A DNA stretch of 34,293 nt. It comes from Deltaproteobacteria bacterium. GTDB lineage: Bacteria > Desulfobacterota > Syntrophia > Syntrophales > UBA2210. Both the position numbers and the translations under genes were made by a program. Shown here in pieces: positions 17,180 through 26,103 of the stretch. Location of the stretch: positions 1 through 34,293 of the forward strand of contig JAFDAS010000029.1 in NCBI GenBank assembly GCA_019313695.1, written 5' to 3'. The notes under the pieces are model-generated. The model was not told where the DNA came from. It was given only the letters and a program-made list of their open reading frames with translations, and searched no databases. The number at the start of each line of letters is the position of its first letter. Position 1 is the stretch's first letter.

Positions 17180-17995
17180 GACATGAAAGCATTTGAACCG
17201 GAGGCGAAGGTTGGATTAATCGCGACCATAAATCCCGAAGGCCTTCCCCACATTACCCTGATCACCGCCCTCCAGGCAAAAACCCCGTCACAGATGATCT
17301 GGGCCCAGTTCACGGAAGGCATGAGCAAGAAGAACGTCAGGACAAATCCCCATACGGCTTTTCTTATAATGACTCTGGACAAGGCGCTCTGGAGGGGAAA
17401 GGCCACCTGGACCCACCTCGCAAAAGAGGGGGAAGACTATGAGATGTTTAACAAAAAGCCCATGTTCAGATATAATGCCTACTTGGGCATACACACAGTG
17501 TACTACATGGATCTCGTGGAGACATACGGCAGAGAAAAGCTGCCCCTGGCGAATATCGCCCTCGCGTCTCTGCTCACCGGAGCCGCGAAATCGGGTGCCG
17601 GGACAGGCGCGGGGGAACAGATACTGAGACCCTGGGGGGAAGGGCTGTTCAACGGGTTGAGTTCTCTGAAGTTCATAGCCTGGGTGGGGGAAGACGGCTT
17701 TCCCAACATTACTCCGTTGATACAATGCAAGGCTTCGGACAGCAGAAGACTCGTCTTTTCCACAGCGGCCTACGGGAAAGAACTGGACGCGATAAAGAAG
17801 GAGACATGCGTGGCGGTGTTCGGCCTTACCATGGACATGGAAGACATCCTGATACGCGGAACGTTCACGGGAATCAGACGGTATCGGGGAATAAAACTGG
17901 GCGCGATAGACATAGAATGGGTGTACAACTCCATGCCGCCAAAAGCGGGTCAGATTTATCCCGAAGTGCGGTTAAAACAAGTCGTGGATTTCTGA
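17150..17995 (+). CDS. Pyridoxamine 5'-phosphate oxidase-like FMN-binding split-barrel protein (apparently two barrel-like halves)
   Basis: 'EAKVGLIATINPEGLPHITLI' and 'LKFIAWVGEDGFPNITPLIQCKASDSRRLVFSTA' are two PNPOx-like strand pairs in one 281-aa ORF. Overlaps the orphan activase stop as in copy A. Confidence 0.7.
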   Translation: MKSFKEFDINDMKAFEPEAKVGLIATINPEGLPHITLITALQAKTPSQMIWAQFTEGMSKKNVRTNPHTAFLIMTLDKALWRGKATWTHLAKEGEDYEMFNKKPMFRYNAYLGIHTVYYMDLVETYGREKLPLANIALASLLTGAAKSGAGTGAGEQILRPWGEGLFNGLSSLKFIAWVGEDGFPNITPLIQCKASDSRRLVFSTAAYGKELDAIKKETCVAVFGLTMDMEDILIRGTFTGIRRYRGIKLGAIDIEWVYNSMPPKAGQIYPEVRLKQVVDF

Positions 17996-18021
17996 AAGGA
18001 CTTTTTACAAAGCCATATAGC

Positions 18022-19365
18022 CTATCTGTCCGTGTCTATACCGTAGTTTTTTATCTTCGTCCTCAGGGTTTTTCTGTCAATACCTAAAAACTTTGCGGTC
18101 TTGCCTATTTGAAAATCAAAATGGCGCAACGCCCTTTCTATATGCTCCTTTTCGACATCCACGAGGGTCATCCTTCCCGAATGAGAATCCACCACGGGAA
18201 CCTTCATATCCTTATGTTGCCCGAAGTAAAGGATATCAGACTGGTTTACGATCTCATTTTCGCAAAGCACGCATAGCCGCTCAACTGTATTCTTCAATTC
18301 TCTGATATTGCCCGGCCAGTTATACAACATCAAAGACTTCTCTGCCTCCTCCGAAAAACGCTTTACCTTGCTCTTGTGCTTTTTTATATATATGTTGAGA
18401 TAGTGTTGCGCGATTGGAATTATATCGGACCTGTGTTCTCTTAAGGGTTTTATATCTATCGGAACTACTGATATTCTGTAGAAGAGGTCTTCCCTGAACT
18501 GACCGGAATCCACCTGCGCCCTCAGTTCCTTATTAGTCGCCACCAGGAGCCTCACATCGACCTTGTCGGCTCTTGAACTGCCGACCCGTGGAACTTCCTG
18601 TTCCTGGATAACCCTCAACAGTCTGGCCTGGGTGGCAAGACTGATATTGGATATCTCATCCAGAAAGAGCGTGCCTCTGTCTGCCATCTGGAAACGTCCC
18701 TCACGCGACTGGGTCGCGCCGCTGAACGCGCCCTTGACATGACCGAAAAGCTCACTCTCCATCAGATTCTCCACGAGGGAAGAACAATCAACGGGAACAA
18801 ACGGTTTGTCTTTCCTGCTGCTGAGTTTCTGTATTGCGCCAGCCACAAGCTCCTTGCCCGTTCCACTCTCGCCGGTAATAAGAACCGTGCTGTCTGTGTA
18901 CGCCACCCTTCTGATCGTATCTTTTAATTCCTCCATGTAACTACTGTTCCCTACCAGGTCAGGGATATCACCCTCCGGTCTTTCCGCGCTTGACGCATTC
19001 AGAGCGTTCTTCACCGCCTTTCTCAGCTCAGTCGCGCTGAATGGCTTCGTCAGAAAATCAAATGCCCCGTACTTCATGGCCTCAACAGCTATTTCTATGC
19101 TTCCGTACCCGGTGATGATTATGATATGCGCGGATATATCGGACTCCATTTTAAGTTTTCTCAGGACATCCAGACCGCTCATCTTAGGCATCTGCACGTC
19201 CAGCAGAATGATATCATAAACATCTTTAAGGGCCATTTCAAGACCGCGAACCGCATCGCCCACCTCTTCAATACGATACCCCTCGCGTGACAATATCTGA
19301 CGGCAGCCATCACGTATTGATTCCTCATCATCGATGATAAGTATTTTTCCGACTCTCTCAGCCAA
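18022..19365 (-). CDS. Sigma54-dependent response regulator (REC-AAA+-Fis/HTH, NtrC family)
   Basis: REC N-terminus; GESGTGKE Walker A; GAFSGA loop; DRGTLFLDEI Walker B; C-terminal Fis-type HTH IGKTAKFLGIDRKTLRTKIKNYGI. Confidence 0.95.
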   Translation of the reverse strand: MAERVGKILIIDDEESIRDGCRQILSREGYRIEEVGDAVRGLEMALKDVYDIILLDVQMPKMSGLDVLRKLKMESDISAHIIIITGYGSIEIAVEAMKYGAFDFLTKPFSATELRKAVKNALNASSAERPEGDIPDLVGNSSYMEELKDTIRRVAYTDSTVLITGESGTGKELVAGAIQKLSSRKDKPFVPVDCSSLVENLMESELFGHVKGAFSGATQSREGRFQMADRGTLFLDEISNISLATQARLLRVIQEQEVPRVGSSRADKVDVRLLVATNKELRAQVDSGQFREDLFYRISVVPIDIKPLREHRSDIIPIAQHYLNIYIKKHKSKVKRFSEEAEKSLMLYNWPGNIRELKNTVERLCVLCENEIVNQSDILYFGQHKDMKVPVVDSHSGRMTLVDVEKEHIERALRHFDFQIGKTAKFLGIDRKTLRTKIKNYGIDTDR

Positions 19366-21421
19366 CCTTTATATCCTCCGCAGATTCGTCCCGCTCAGGG
19401 TTGTCAAACCCTTTTGCCGGCAAAAAAATAGAAAACGTCGTTCCCCGCCCGGGTTCGCTCTCCACATCGACGAAACCATCGTGTTTACGAACTATGCCAT
19501 AGGCGATGGACAGCCCCAGACCGGTCCCCTGCCCCGGATCTTTCGTGGTAAAGAAGGGCTCAAATATATGGGCCTGGTAGGTCTTGTCTATCCCTCTGCC
19601 GGTATCCGAGATAGTGATCTTGATGGTATGAGGGCTGGCCAGAAGGCATATCTTCTCCATTTCCGTACTTTCTGCCGCATCGGATGGAAATCTGCTGATC
19701 AGTTTTGTCGCTACTGTCAGCTTACCACCTTCAGCCATCGAATCGGAGGCATTGATAAACAGATTCAGAAAGACCTGTTCCAGCCGTAATCTGTCACCAT
19801 TAACCTCGGGAAGACCTTCCGTGAAGCTGGTTTCTATCTCTATTCCGTGAAACATGGATTGATCCTTCACCAGGCTGAGGGACGTCCAAAGCACATCGTT
19901 TATATCGAGCGGCATCATTTCGCCCGAAGGAGTCCGGGCAAAATCCAGGAGATTCTGAACGATCTCTTTACACCTGTTTGTTTGATATACGATTTTGTTC
20001 ATATTTTCCCATGCCGGGCTGTCTTCCGGAAGTTCCTCCAACACGAGATTGCTGTAAAGCAATATGCCGCCGAGAGGATTGTTCATCTCATGGGCGACAC
20101 CGGCCGCTATTTGTCCAAGGGAAATCAGCCGTTCCGTCTGTGTAAGTTGCTGGAGGGTTCTCTTGAGCCTGTCATCGCGATCCTTGAGCGATCTGACCAT
20201 GTCATTGAACGCCTTGTCCAGCACGCCAAAATCCGATGATTTACTGCGTGGCAATTGATAGTCGAGGTCACCGGTCGCGATTGTCTCCGCGGCCTGCTTC
20301 AGTATGCGCATCCTTTCTATAATGGTATGTCCCATCCAGAACGAGATAATGAAGGCTACAATCATGCCGAGTGTCGTTATGCCCAGGAATATCCACATGG
20401 CAAGCAGCTTCATGTCTCTGTATTTTGCCTCCAGTATTCCAACGTAGAGCATCCCTATTATGGTATTGTCTATACTGTACACAGGCACATATGAACTGAG
20501 ATACCAGTCATTGACCACAAACGCCCTTCCAGTCCAGTCTTCGCCATCTTCAACAACCTTTTCATACACCTCCCTCGACACAGTGGTGCCCGTTGCCCTT
20601 TTGGAATCCTTCGTCATCACATTGGTGGATACGCGCACGCCTCCCTGGAATATTGTGGCAAACCCCATATCAAGATTCTTGTATTTTTCGTCGCGGTATA
20701 CTGTTTCTTTTATCTTGTCCACTATGGCATAATCCCCGTTAAGCAAAACACCTCCAACGAGGGCGCCTCTGAAATCCCCTTGCGCGTCAAAGACGGGATA
20801 GGCCGCTCTCAGCACCATCCCCTCAGACAATTGTTTATCCCCGGTCTCCATGGATCGGGGCGTCTCTACTATGACTACATCAAGACGCTCCGAAAGCAGG
20901 GGGTTCTCCCTCTCTATTCTTTCCGAAGAAATCAGTTCGGTTGACGACAGTGGCGTTTTTTTATCAAGGCATTCCCGTATGACCGGATCCCACAAGACGT
21001 TATCACCTTTTACCGTCGGGTTAAAGGCCCTGTACAGCACGGTGCCTTCGGCATCCACCAGGAAAAGCATGTCAAGCCACATACCCCCTGGTACCTGCCC
21101 ATCTTTCCCCTCCGCTCCCGCGCGTATCAACCTCTTCAGGTCTTCCAGCGCGAGCGTATCGCCGGAAGAAGTAGCACCGTCAAGATGGGATCTCAACGCG
21201 ATACTGCGGACCTGAAATGCCAGTCTTTCCATGTTGTACTCATAGATGAGTCTCGCGGTATTTATATCCTGCCGCACTCTTCTCTGCGCCTCATCCATGG
21301 TATTTCTGCTGATTATTTTTATGCCAACGAACGTAGCCACAATACCGGTAATACAGGTGGCTGCCAGAAATCCCAGCACAAGACGTTTTTGCAGGCTTTC
21401 TTTGAAGATATATCGCAACAA
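19358..21421 (-). CDS. Membrane sensor histidine kinase (extracellular cache-like sensor, HAMP, HisKA, HATPase)
   Basis: GVAHEMNNPLGGI H-box; N/G boxes LFINASDSM, ISDTGRGIDK, GTGLGLSIAYGIV; two TMs flanking a large sensor region. Overlaps the regulator by 8 nt. Confidence 0.93.
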   Translation of the reverse strand: MLRYIFKESLQKRLVLGFLAATCITGIVATFVGIKIISRNTMDEAQRRVRQDINTARLIYEYNMERLAFQVRSIALRSHLDGATSSGDTLALEDLKRLIRAGAEGKDGQVPGGMWLDMLFLVDAEGTVLYRAFNPTVKGDNVLWDPVIRECLDKKTPLSSTELISSERIERENPLLSERLDVVIVETPRSMETGDKQLSEGMVLRAAYPVFDAQGDFRGALVGGVLLNGDYAIVDKIKETVYRDEKYKNLDMGFATIFQGGVRVSTNVMTKDSKRATGTTVSREVYEKVVEDGEDWTGRAFVVNDWYLSSYVPVYSIDNTIIGMLYVGILEAKYRDMKLLAMWIFLGITTLGMIVAFIISFWMGHTIIERMRILKQAAETIATGDLDYQLPRSKSSDFGVLDKAFNDMVRSLKDRDDRLKRTLQQLTQTERLISLGQIAAGVAHEMNNPLGGILLYSNLVLEELPEDSPAWENMNKIVYQTNRCKEIVQNLLDFARTPSGEMMPLDINDVLWTSLSLVKDQSMFHGIEIETSFTEGLPEVNGDRLRLEQVFLNLFINASDSMAEGGKLTVATKLISRFPSDAAESTEMEKICLLASPHTIKITISDTGRGIDKTYQAHIFEPFFTTKDPGQGTGLGLSIAYGIVRKHDGFVDVESEPGRGTTFSIFLPAKGFDNPERDESAEDIKVG

Positions 21422-21473
21422 TCACCTTGCCCTCATCGCATGGGTGGAAAAGGAAAACTTCGCGGTCCCTCTC

Positions 21474-21773
21474 CTACACCACTCTCTCGATGTCTTTCCT
21501 GTTTATTCCTGAAATTGAAACTTTTTTATTCTTTGATCTGTGACCGGCTATGATCTCTATTTGAGATTTCTTTACACCCAGCACACCTGAAAGGAATCTT
21601 ACGCACTCCTTGTTGGCCGCGCCTTCAACGGGAGGAGCCGTTATCCTGAGCTTCAGAGCGTCACCCTGGACACCCGCAAGTTCGCATCTGGACGCGCGTG
21701 GAATAACCCTGATATTGAATACAACGCCATCCGCTGTCTCGCCGACCGGGATCATGACTCCCTCTTGTTCCAC
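21474..21773 (-). CDS. DUF167 / YggU family protein
   Basis: VIPRASRCELAGVQGDALKLRITAPPVEGAANKECVRFLSGVLGVKKSQIEIIAGHRSKNKKVSI is a textbook DUF167 signature. Confidence 0.92.
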   Translation of the reverse strand: MEQEGVMIPVGETADGVVFNIRVIPRASRCELAGVQGDALKLRITAPPVEGAANKECVRFLSGVLGVKKSQIEIIAGHRSKNKKVSISGINRKDIERVV

Positions 21774-22180
21774 GTATCCAGGAGTTCAATATTGAATCTG
21801 AGAAACGATTCAAAATAGGTATCAAGTTGCTCTTTTGTCTTTTTCAGATGTTTAATTTCTTCTTTCAGTTTATCTGCTTCCACCTTCATTCCGTCAAGGA
21901 CGCCTTCCATCGCGGCCTCGGCTTCCTGGAGCATTGAGGTCTTCATCGTTTCCGCTCTGTCAGGAGATTCATCACCTTTTGGAGCAGGCGTTATGTCCTT
22001 CAATCGCTCCACCCGGGATTCAAGTTCCGTTACTCTTTCTTTCAGCCGCAAATTCTCTTTAAGCTGCAGTTCCAGTTCCCCCGCCACAGCCTGCAGGAAC
22101 TCATCGACCTCCCTGACATCGAATCCCCTGAACTTCGTTCGGAACTTCTGGTTATTTATGTCCAAAGGCGTAATCTTCAT
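21752..22180 (-). CDS. DivIVA domain-containing protein
   Basis: MKITPLDINNQKFRTKFRGFDVREVDEFLQAVAGELE followed by coiled coil. Confidence 0.9.
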   Translation of the reverse strand: MKITPLDINNQKFRTKFRGFDVREVDEFLQAVAGELELQLKENLRLKERVTELESRVERLKDITPAPKGDESPDRAETMKTSMLQEAEAAMEGVLDGMKVEADKLKEEIKHLKKTKEQLDTYFESFLRFNIELLDTWNKRES

Positions 22181-22197
22181 AAACAGGCACCTTTCAT

Positions 22198-22497
22198 TTA
22201 CCTGAAATTAACCGCGATCTGCAGCATGGTTTTTACGAGGAAACTCTGCAAAAACACAATCACCAGAATCACAATAATCGGAGAGAAATCCATGCCGATA
22301 CCTCTCAGCGGGATCAATCTCCTGACCTGGTAAAGCACGGGCTCAGTGACTTGATATAAGAACCGGACTATCGGGTTATACGGATCGGGATTCACCCAGG
22401 AGAGCAGGGCCCTTATGATGATGAGCCACATATACAAAGTAAGCCCCATGTCGACAATCCTGGCGAGAGCCTCTATGAAATTCCCTAATACAAACAT
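22198..22497 (-). CDS. YggT family membrane protein
   Basis: 99 aa; 'YMWLIIIRALLSWVNPDPYNPIVRFLYQVTEPVLYQVRRLIPLRGIGMDFSPIIVILVIVFLQ'. Confidence 0.93.
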   Translation of the reverse strand: MFVLGNFIEALARIVDMGLTLYMWLIIIRALLSWVNPDPYNPIVRFLYQVTEPVLYQVRRLIPLRGIGMDFSPIIVILVIVFLQSFLVKTMLQIAVNFR

Positions 22498-22623
22498 CTC
22501 TTCCCCTTTATATTAAAATAGGTTATGAATAGTAATTGCTACCTCAAAAGTCAAGATTTATGTTCCAGGAAAGGCGGGAAGTCCATGCCGTTTTCCGCAA
22601 ACAGGGAGGTTATCACACTGAAA

Positions 22624-23432
22624 TGCCGGAAAAAAAGATATGCATCATAGGCGGGGGGAACATGGGCGAGGCGCTCACCGGAGGGATCATTTCAAGCGGC
22701 CTGGCGCGTGCGGAGGACATAACAATACATGACATAGAAAAGGAACGGCTTGCGTACTTCAGGGACAAATATCATGTATGTGTGTCGGCCGACATCGCGG
22801 GAGCCATAGAGACCTCCGACATCGTTATCCTGGCAGTAAAACCCCGGAATATGGAAACCGTCTTAGGGGATATTGCTGATGCCGTCGCGGACAGGCTCGT
22901 CATATCCATCGCGGCGGGTATCACCCTCGGGTTCATGGAGGAACGTCTGGGTGGGAATGCACGCGCAATCAGGGTAATGCCGAATACACCCGCCCTCATA
23001 GGCGAAGGCGCGGCGGCCCTTGCAGGCGGAAAGAACGCAACGGACAGCGATATCGCCACAGCCCGCCGGATATTCGATTCCGTGGGAATTACAGTCGTTG
23101 TCAAAGAAGAACTGATCGACGCGGTTACAGGCCTGAGCGGGAGCGGTCCCGCCTATGGATTCATTATCATAGACGCGCTTGCAAATGCAGGTGTCAGCCA
23201 GGGGCTTGAAGCCGGGACCGCGTTAAAATTAGCGGCCCAGACCATGTTAGGTGCCGCGAAACTCTGCCTCAACGGAGACAAGACGCCGGCACAGCTCACA
23301 GACATGGTAACATCCCCCGGGGGCACCACCATAGAAGGCATAAAGGCGCTCAAGGCCGGGAAAATCAGGGAAGCCCTCGCGGCGGCAGTGGAAGCCGCGA
23401 CAAAGAAATCGAAGGAATTGGGTGAAAAATAG
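22624..23432 (+). CDS. proC: Pyrroline-5-carboxylate reductase
   Basis: MPEKKICIIGGGNMGEALTGGI; VKPRNMETVL; AIRVMPNTPALIGEGAAAL; TGLSGSGPAYGF; VTSPGGTTIEGIKAL. Start revised to 22624 (the provided ORF opens at 22536). Confidence 0.94.
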
Positions 23433-23550
23433 TCAGCTACTGACATGCGGCGTTCCACCGGCCCAGCGGAAGTCATGCCATCAGCAAAAAAAGGGGGAAT
23501 GCTGAATTTTTCGTATTACAAACCGAAGTATATTACTATACGAGGCGACA

Positions 23551-25020
23551 ATGACCTTAACTGTCAGAAGATTACCGAATAAATTTTACCCGGATCCAGC
23601 AAGGGTCATCTCCAGATTTTATATGCCTGGTTCTGAGGATAGGGTAAGAAGTATAATCAAGCGAATATTGGACTTCTCCGACCAGGAGGTGGGTTCAACT
23701 CTTAATGAGGTGCTCTCGGATTTTTCAAAGCGGCATCGCAATATCTCAAAAGTTTTTGAGAAAAATTTTGATACCGTAAAATACGTCCTGACATCGAACC
23801 TTAGAATATCCCCGGATACACTGTCTCTTGAAAGAAAATTGCTGATCGGTTCCTACTTTACATCGGAATATGCGATCGAGGCAGCCGCCTTCTTTAATCC
23901 CTCGATCGTCGAGGACCCGAACCAGGGGAATCTGGAAGAAGGACAGGAACGCGTCATTGTAAGCTTTCGCGCAGTCGGGGAGGGACATATCTCATCCATC
24001 GTATTCAGGGGGGGCATAATTACCCGGGATAATGAGCTGATCTTCAAACTGGCCGGAAGGTTCGTTGATTTACCGGAAACCGTAAAGCGTCATGTATATG
24101 ATAAGAAACATTTTTTGGAAAAATTACAGGAGATGCATGTCCAGAAGGATATCATTGGATTTGTTATGAGCAGCCTGGGAGATAAATTTACCTACCGTGA
24201 ATTGCAGGAAAGTATTGCCGAAATCAGCAAAAAGATAAAATTAAGCTACAGTAAGGAAAAGGTTATAAATGCAATGAACTGGCTGGCCAGTTCCCATTAC
24301 GAAATAAGCTTTTCCCTGGACACCGCCATATCGGAACGCGTTATCTTTCCGGTCTCTACCCATGAAAGCAATGGTATCGAAGATGCGCGATTTGTAAGAT
24401 TTACCAATGGTGACGGCAGTGTCACCTACTTCGCGACATACACGGCGTATAACGGATATACCATCTTGCCGAAGTCCATAGAAACGAAAGATTTTTATCA
24501 TTTCAAGATATCCCCGATCTACGGTAAATACACCCAAAACAAAAATCTGTCCTTGTTTCCGAAAAAAATTAGCGGTAAATATGCCATGCTCTCGCGCCAT
24601 GACGGGGTGAATAATTACATTATGTTTTCCGATGACATCCATTTTTGGCGCCATGCGCAAAAAATACAGGAACCCAGATATCCGTGGGAATTTATTCAAC
24701 TGGGCAATTGTGGCTCCCCCATTGAGACCGAAAAAGGCTGGCTGGTGATTACCCACGGAGTGGGACCGATGAGAAGGTACAGCCTGGGGGCGGTGTTGCT
24801 CGACCTGGAGGACCCCTCCAAAATCATCGGCCAGCTCCGGAAACCATTGCTGATGGCCAATGAGAAAGAAAGAGAAGGCTATGTGCCAAATGTCGTTTAT
24901 TCCTGCGGATCACTTATTCATAACGGTGATCTGATTATCCCTTACGGGATGTCCGATTATGCTTCAGGTTTTGCCACAGTGCCGGTGAATGAGCTTTTGA
25001 ACAGCTTGTTGAATGATTGA
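23551..25020 (+). CDS. GH130-like glycoside phosphorylase/hydrolase (long form)
   Basis: Five-bladed-propeller-type motifs: GIEDARFVRF...YFATYTAYNG, ISGKYAMLSRHDGVNNYIMFSDDIHFW, ETEKGWLVITHGVGPMRRYSLGAVLLDLEDPSKIIG, NVVYSCGSL. Confidence 0.85.
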   Translation: MTLTVRRLPNKFYPDPARVISRFYMPGSEDRVRSIIKRILDFSDQEVGSTLNEVLSDFSKRHRNISKVFEKNFDTVKYVLTSNLRISPDTLSLERKLLIGSYFTSEYAIEAAAFFNPSIVEDPNQGNLEEGQERVIVSFRAVGEGHISSIVFRGGIITRDNELIFKLAGRFVDLPETVKRHVYDKKHFLEKLQEMHVQKDIIGFVMSSLGDKFTYRELQESIAEISKKIKLSYSKEKVINAMNWLASSHYEISFSLDTAISERVIFPVSTHESNGIEDARFVRFTNGDGSVTYFATYTAYNGYTILPKSIETKDFYHFKISPIYGKYTQNKNLSLFPKKISGKYAMLSRHDGVNNYIMFSDDIHFWRHAQKIQEPRYPWEFIQLGNCGSPIETEKGWLVITHGVGPMRRYSLGAVLLDLEDPSKIIGQLRKPLLMANEKEREGYVPNVVYSCGSLIHNGDLIIPYGMSDYASGFATVPVNELLNSLLND

Positions 25021-25130
25021 GGGTGTCGGTGTCTTTCTCTAATGCGGCAAAGCCGCAAAGGTAAAAAGGTTCGGGGTTCAAGGTTTCTCATTCCAATGCT
25101 CCAGCATAGGAAGGCATATCAAAGATTAAC

Positions 25131-25306
25131 GTCCAACATCGAACATTGAGCGCCGAACGTCGAATGAAAAACAAATACCCAATACTGTTACCTGTTATCA
25201 GTTACCTGTTGCCGCTGGTCAACTGCAAATTGTAACCCCCTGATCCCATCCCATTCAACATTTGATGTTGGACGTTCGATATTCGATGTTCATTTTCGAT
25301 TCTCGA
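25131..25306. repeat. Complex intergenic repeat: two oppositely oriented clusters of gaac[ag]tcgaa-like units flanking a ~85-bp spacer
   Basis: Left gtccaacatcgaacattgagcgccgaacgtcgaatg; right cattcaacatttgatgttggacgttcgatattcgatgttcattttcgattctcga. Confidence 0.6.
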
Positions 25307-25485
25307 TACCTGCCGCCAACATCTGCGCAAAAAACGCAGTTATTGAGGATAAAGACTCTAAATTGCAGAAGTATCTCGGTTTTGTTTAAAAATGCCTGCG
25401 ATGACCGGCAAACACTTATTAGCAATAATATGCATGATGTATTTGATGAAGTGGGATGTAACCACTGAGAGACGGGGGAATATAG

Positions 25486-26031
25486 ATGGGAGAACAAAGC
25501 GTCTACGATGACTTGGAGCCCAAAATTCATAAGAAAATCGCCGAGGCAGTTGCCGATGCGGTTCCGGTTTTAGATGTTGCCTGTGGTGATGGCAGGCTGA
25601 CCGGTTTCATTGCATCGGGGTCTGGCTGCAAGACTTATGGTATCGATATCTCCGTATCTCATCTGACTGAAGCCCGGGAAAAAGCGGAGGCTCGGGGCGT
25701 CTCGCATCTTGTGTACCTCGCTGCCGGGGATGCACGGAAACTCTGTTTTCTTGATGGATCTTTCGGTTCTCTTATCATGCTTTACTCTTTGCACGAGATT
25801 CAGTATCTGCCGCAGGCACTGGAGGAGGCTCGACGAGTATTGAGACCTAACGGGAAGTTCATAGTAGTGGATCCTGTTAAAGGCGGCAAAGCTGAAACGC
25901 TCTGGAATGAGAGTTACTATGGTCTGGAGGAGATCGAGTCTATGTTGACGCATGCAGGATTCAGCAAGCTGACCTCCGACTTCCTGTACGATGATATCGT
26001 GTTTGTTTCGGCAAAAAAGGTTCCGATTTAA
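25486..26031 (+). CDS. Class I SAM-dependent methyltransferase
   Basis: VLDVACGDGRLTGF motif I; YGIDIS; LYSLHEIQYLPQALEEARRVLRPNGKFIVVDP. Confidence 0.88.
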   Translation: MGEQSVYDDLEPKIHKKIAEAVADAVPVLDVACGDGRLTGFIASGSGCKTYGIDISVSHLTEAREKAEARGVSHLVYLAAGDARKLCFLDGSFGSLIMLYSLHEIQYLPQALEEARRVLRPNGKFIVVDPVKGGKAETLWNESYYGLEEIESMLTHAGFSKLTSDFLYDDIVFVSAKKVPI

Positions 26032-26103
26032 ACTGATAAGAATCCCCTTTTTCGTAAAGGGGACCAGGAAAAACGTCTTTGTGTGTCAATGGAATAATGA
26101 CTA

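Noticed and set aside
26044-26062. Hairpin ccccttt-ttcgt-aaagggg after the methyltransferase gene as a terminator
   Set aside because: No U-tract follows on either strand; more like a generic intergenic hairpin.
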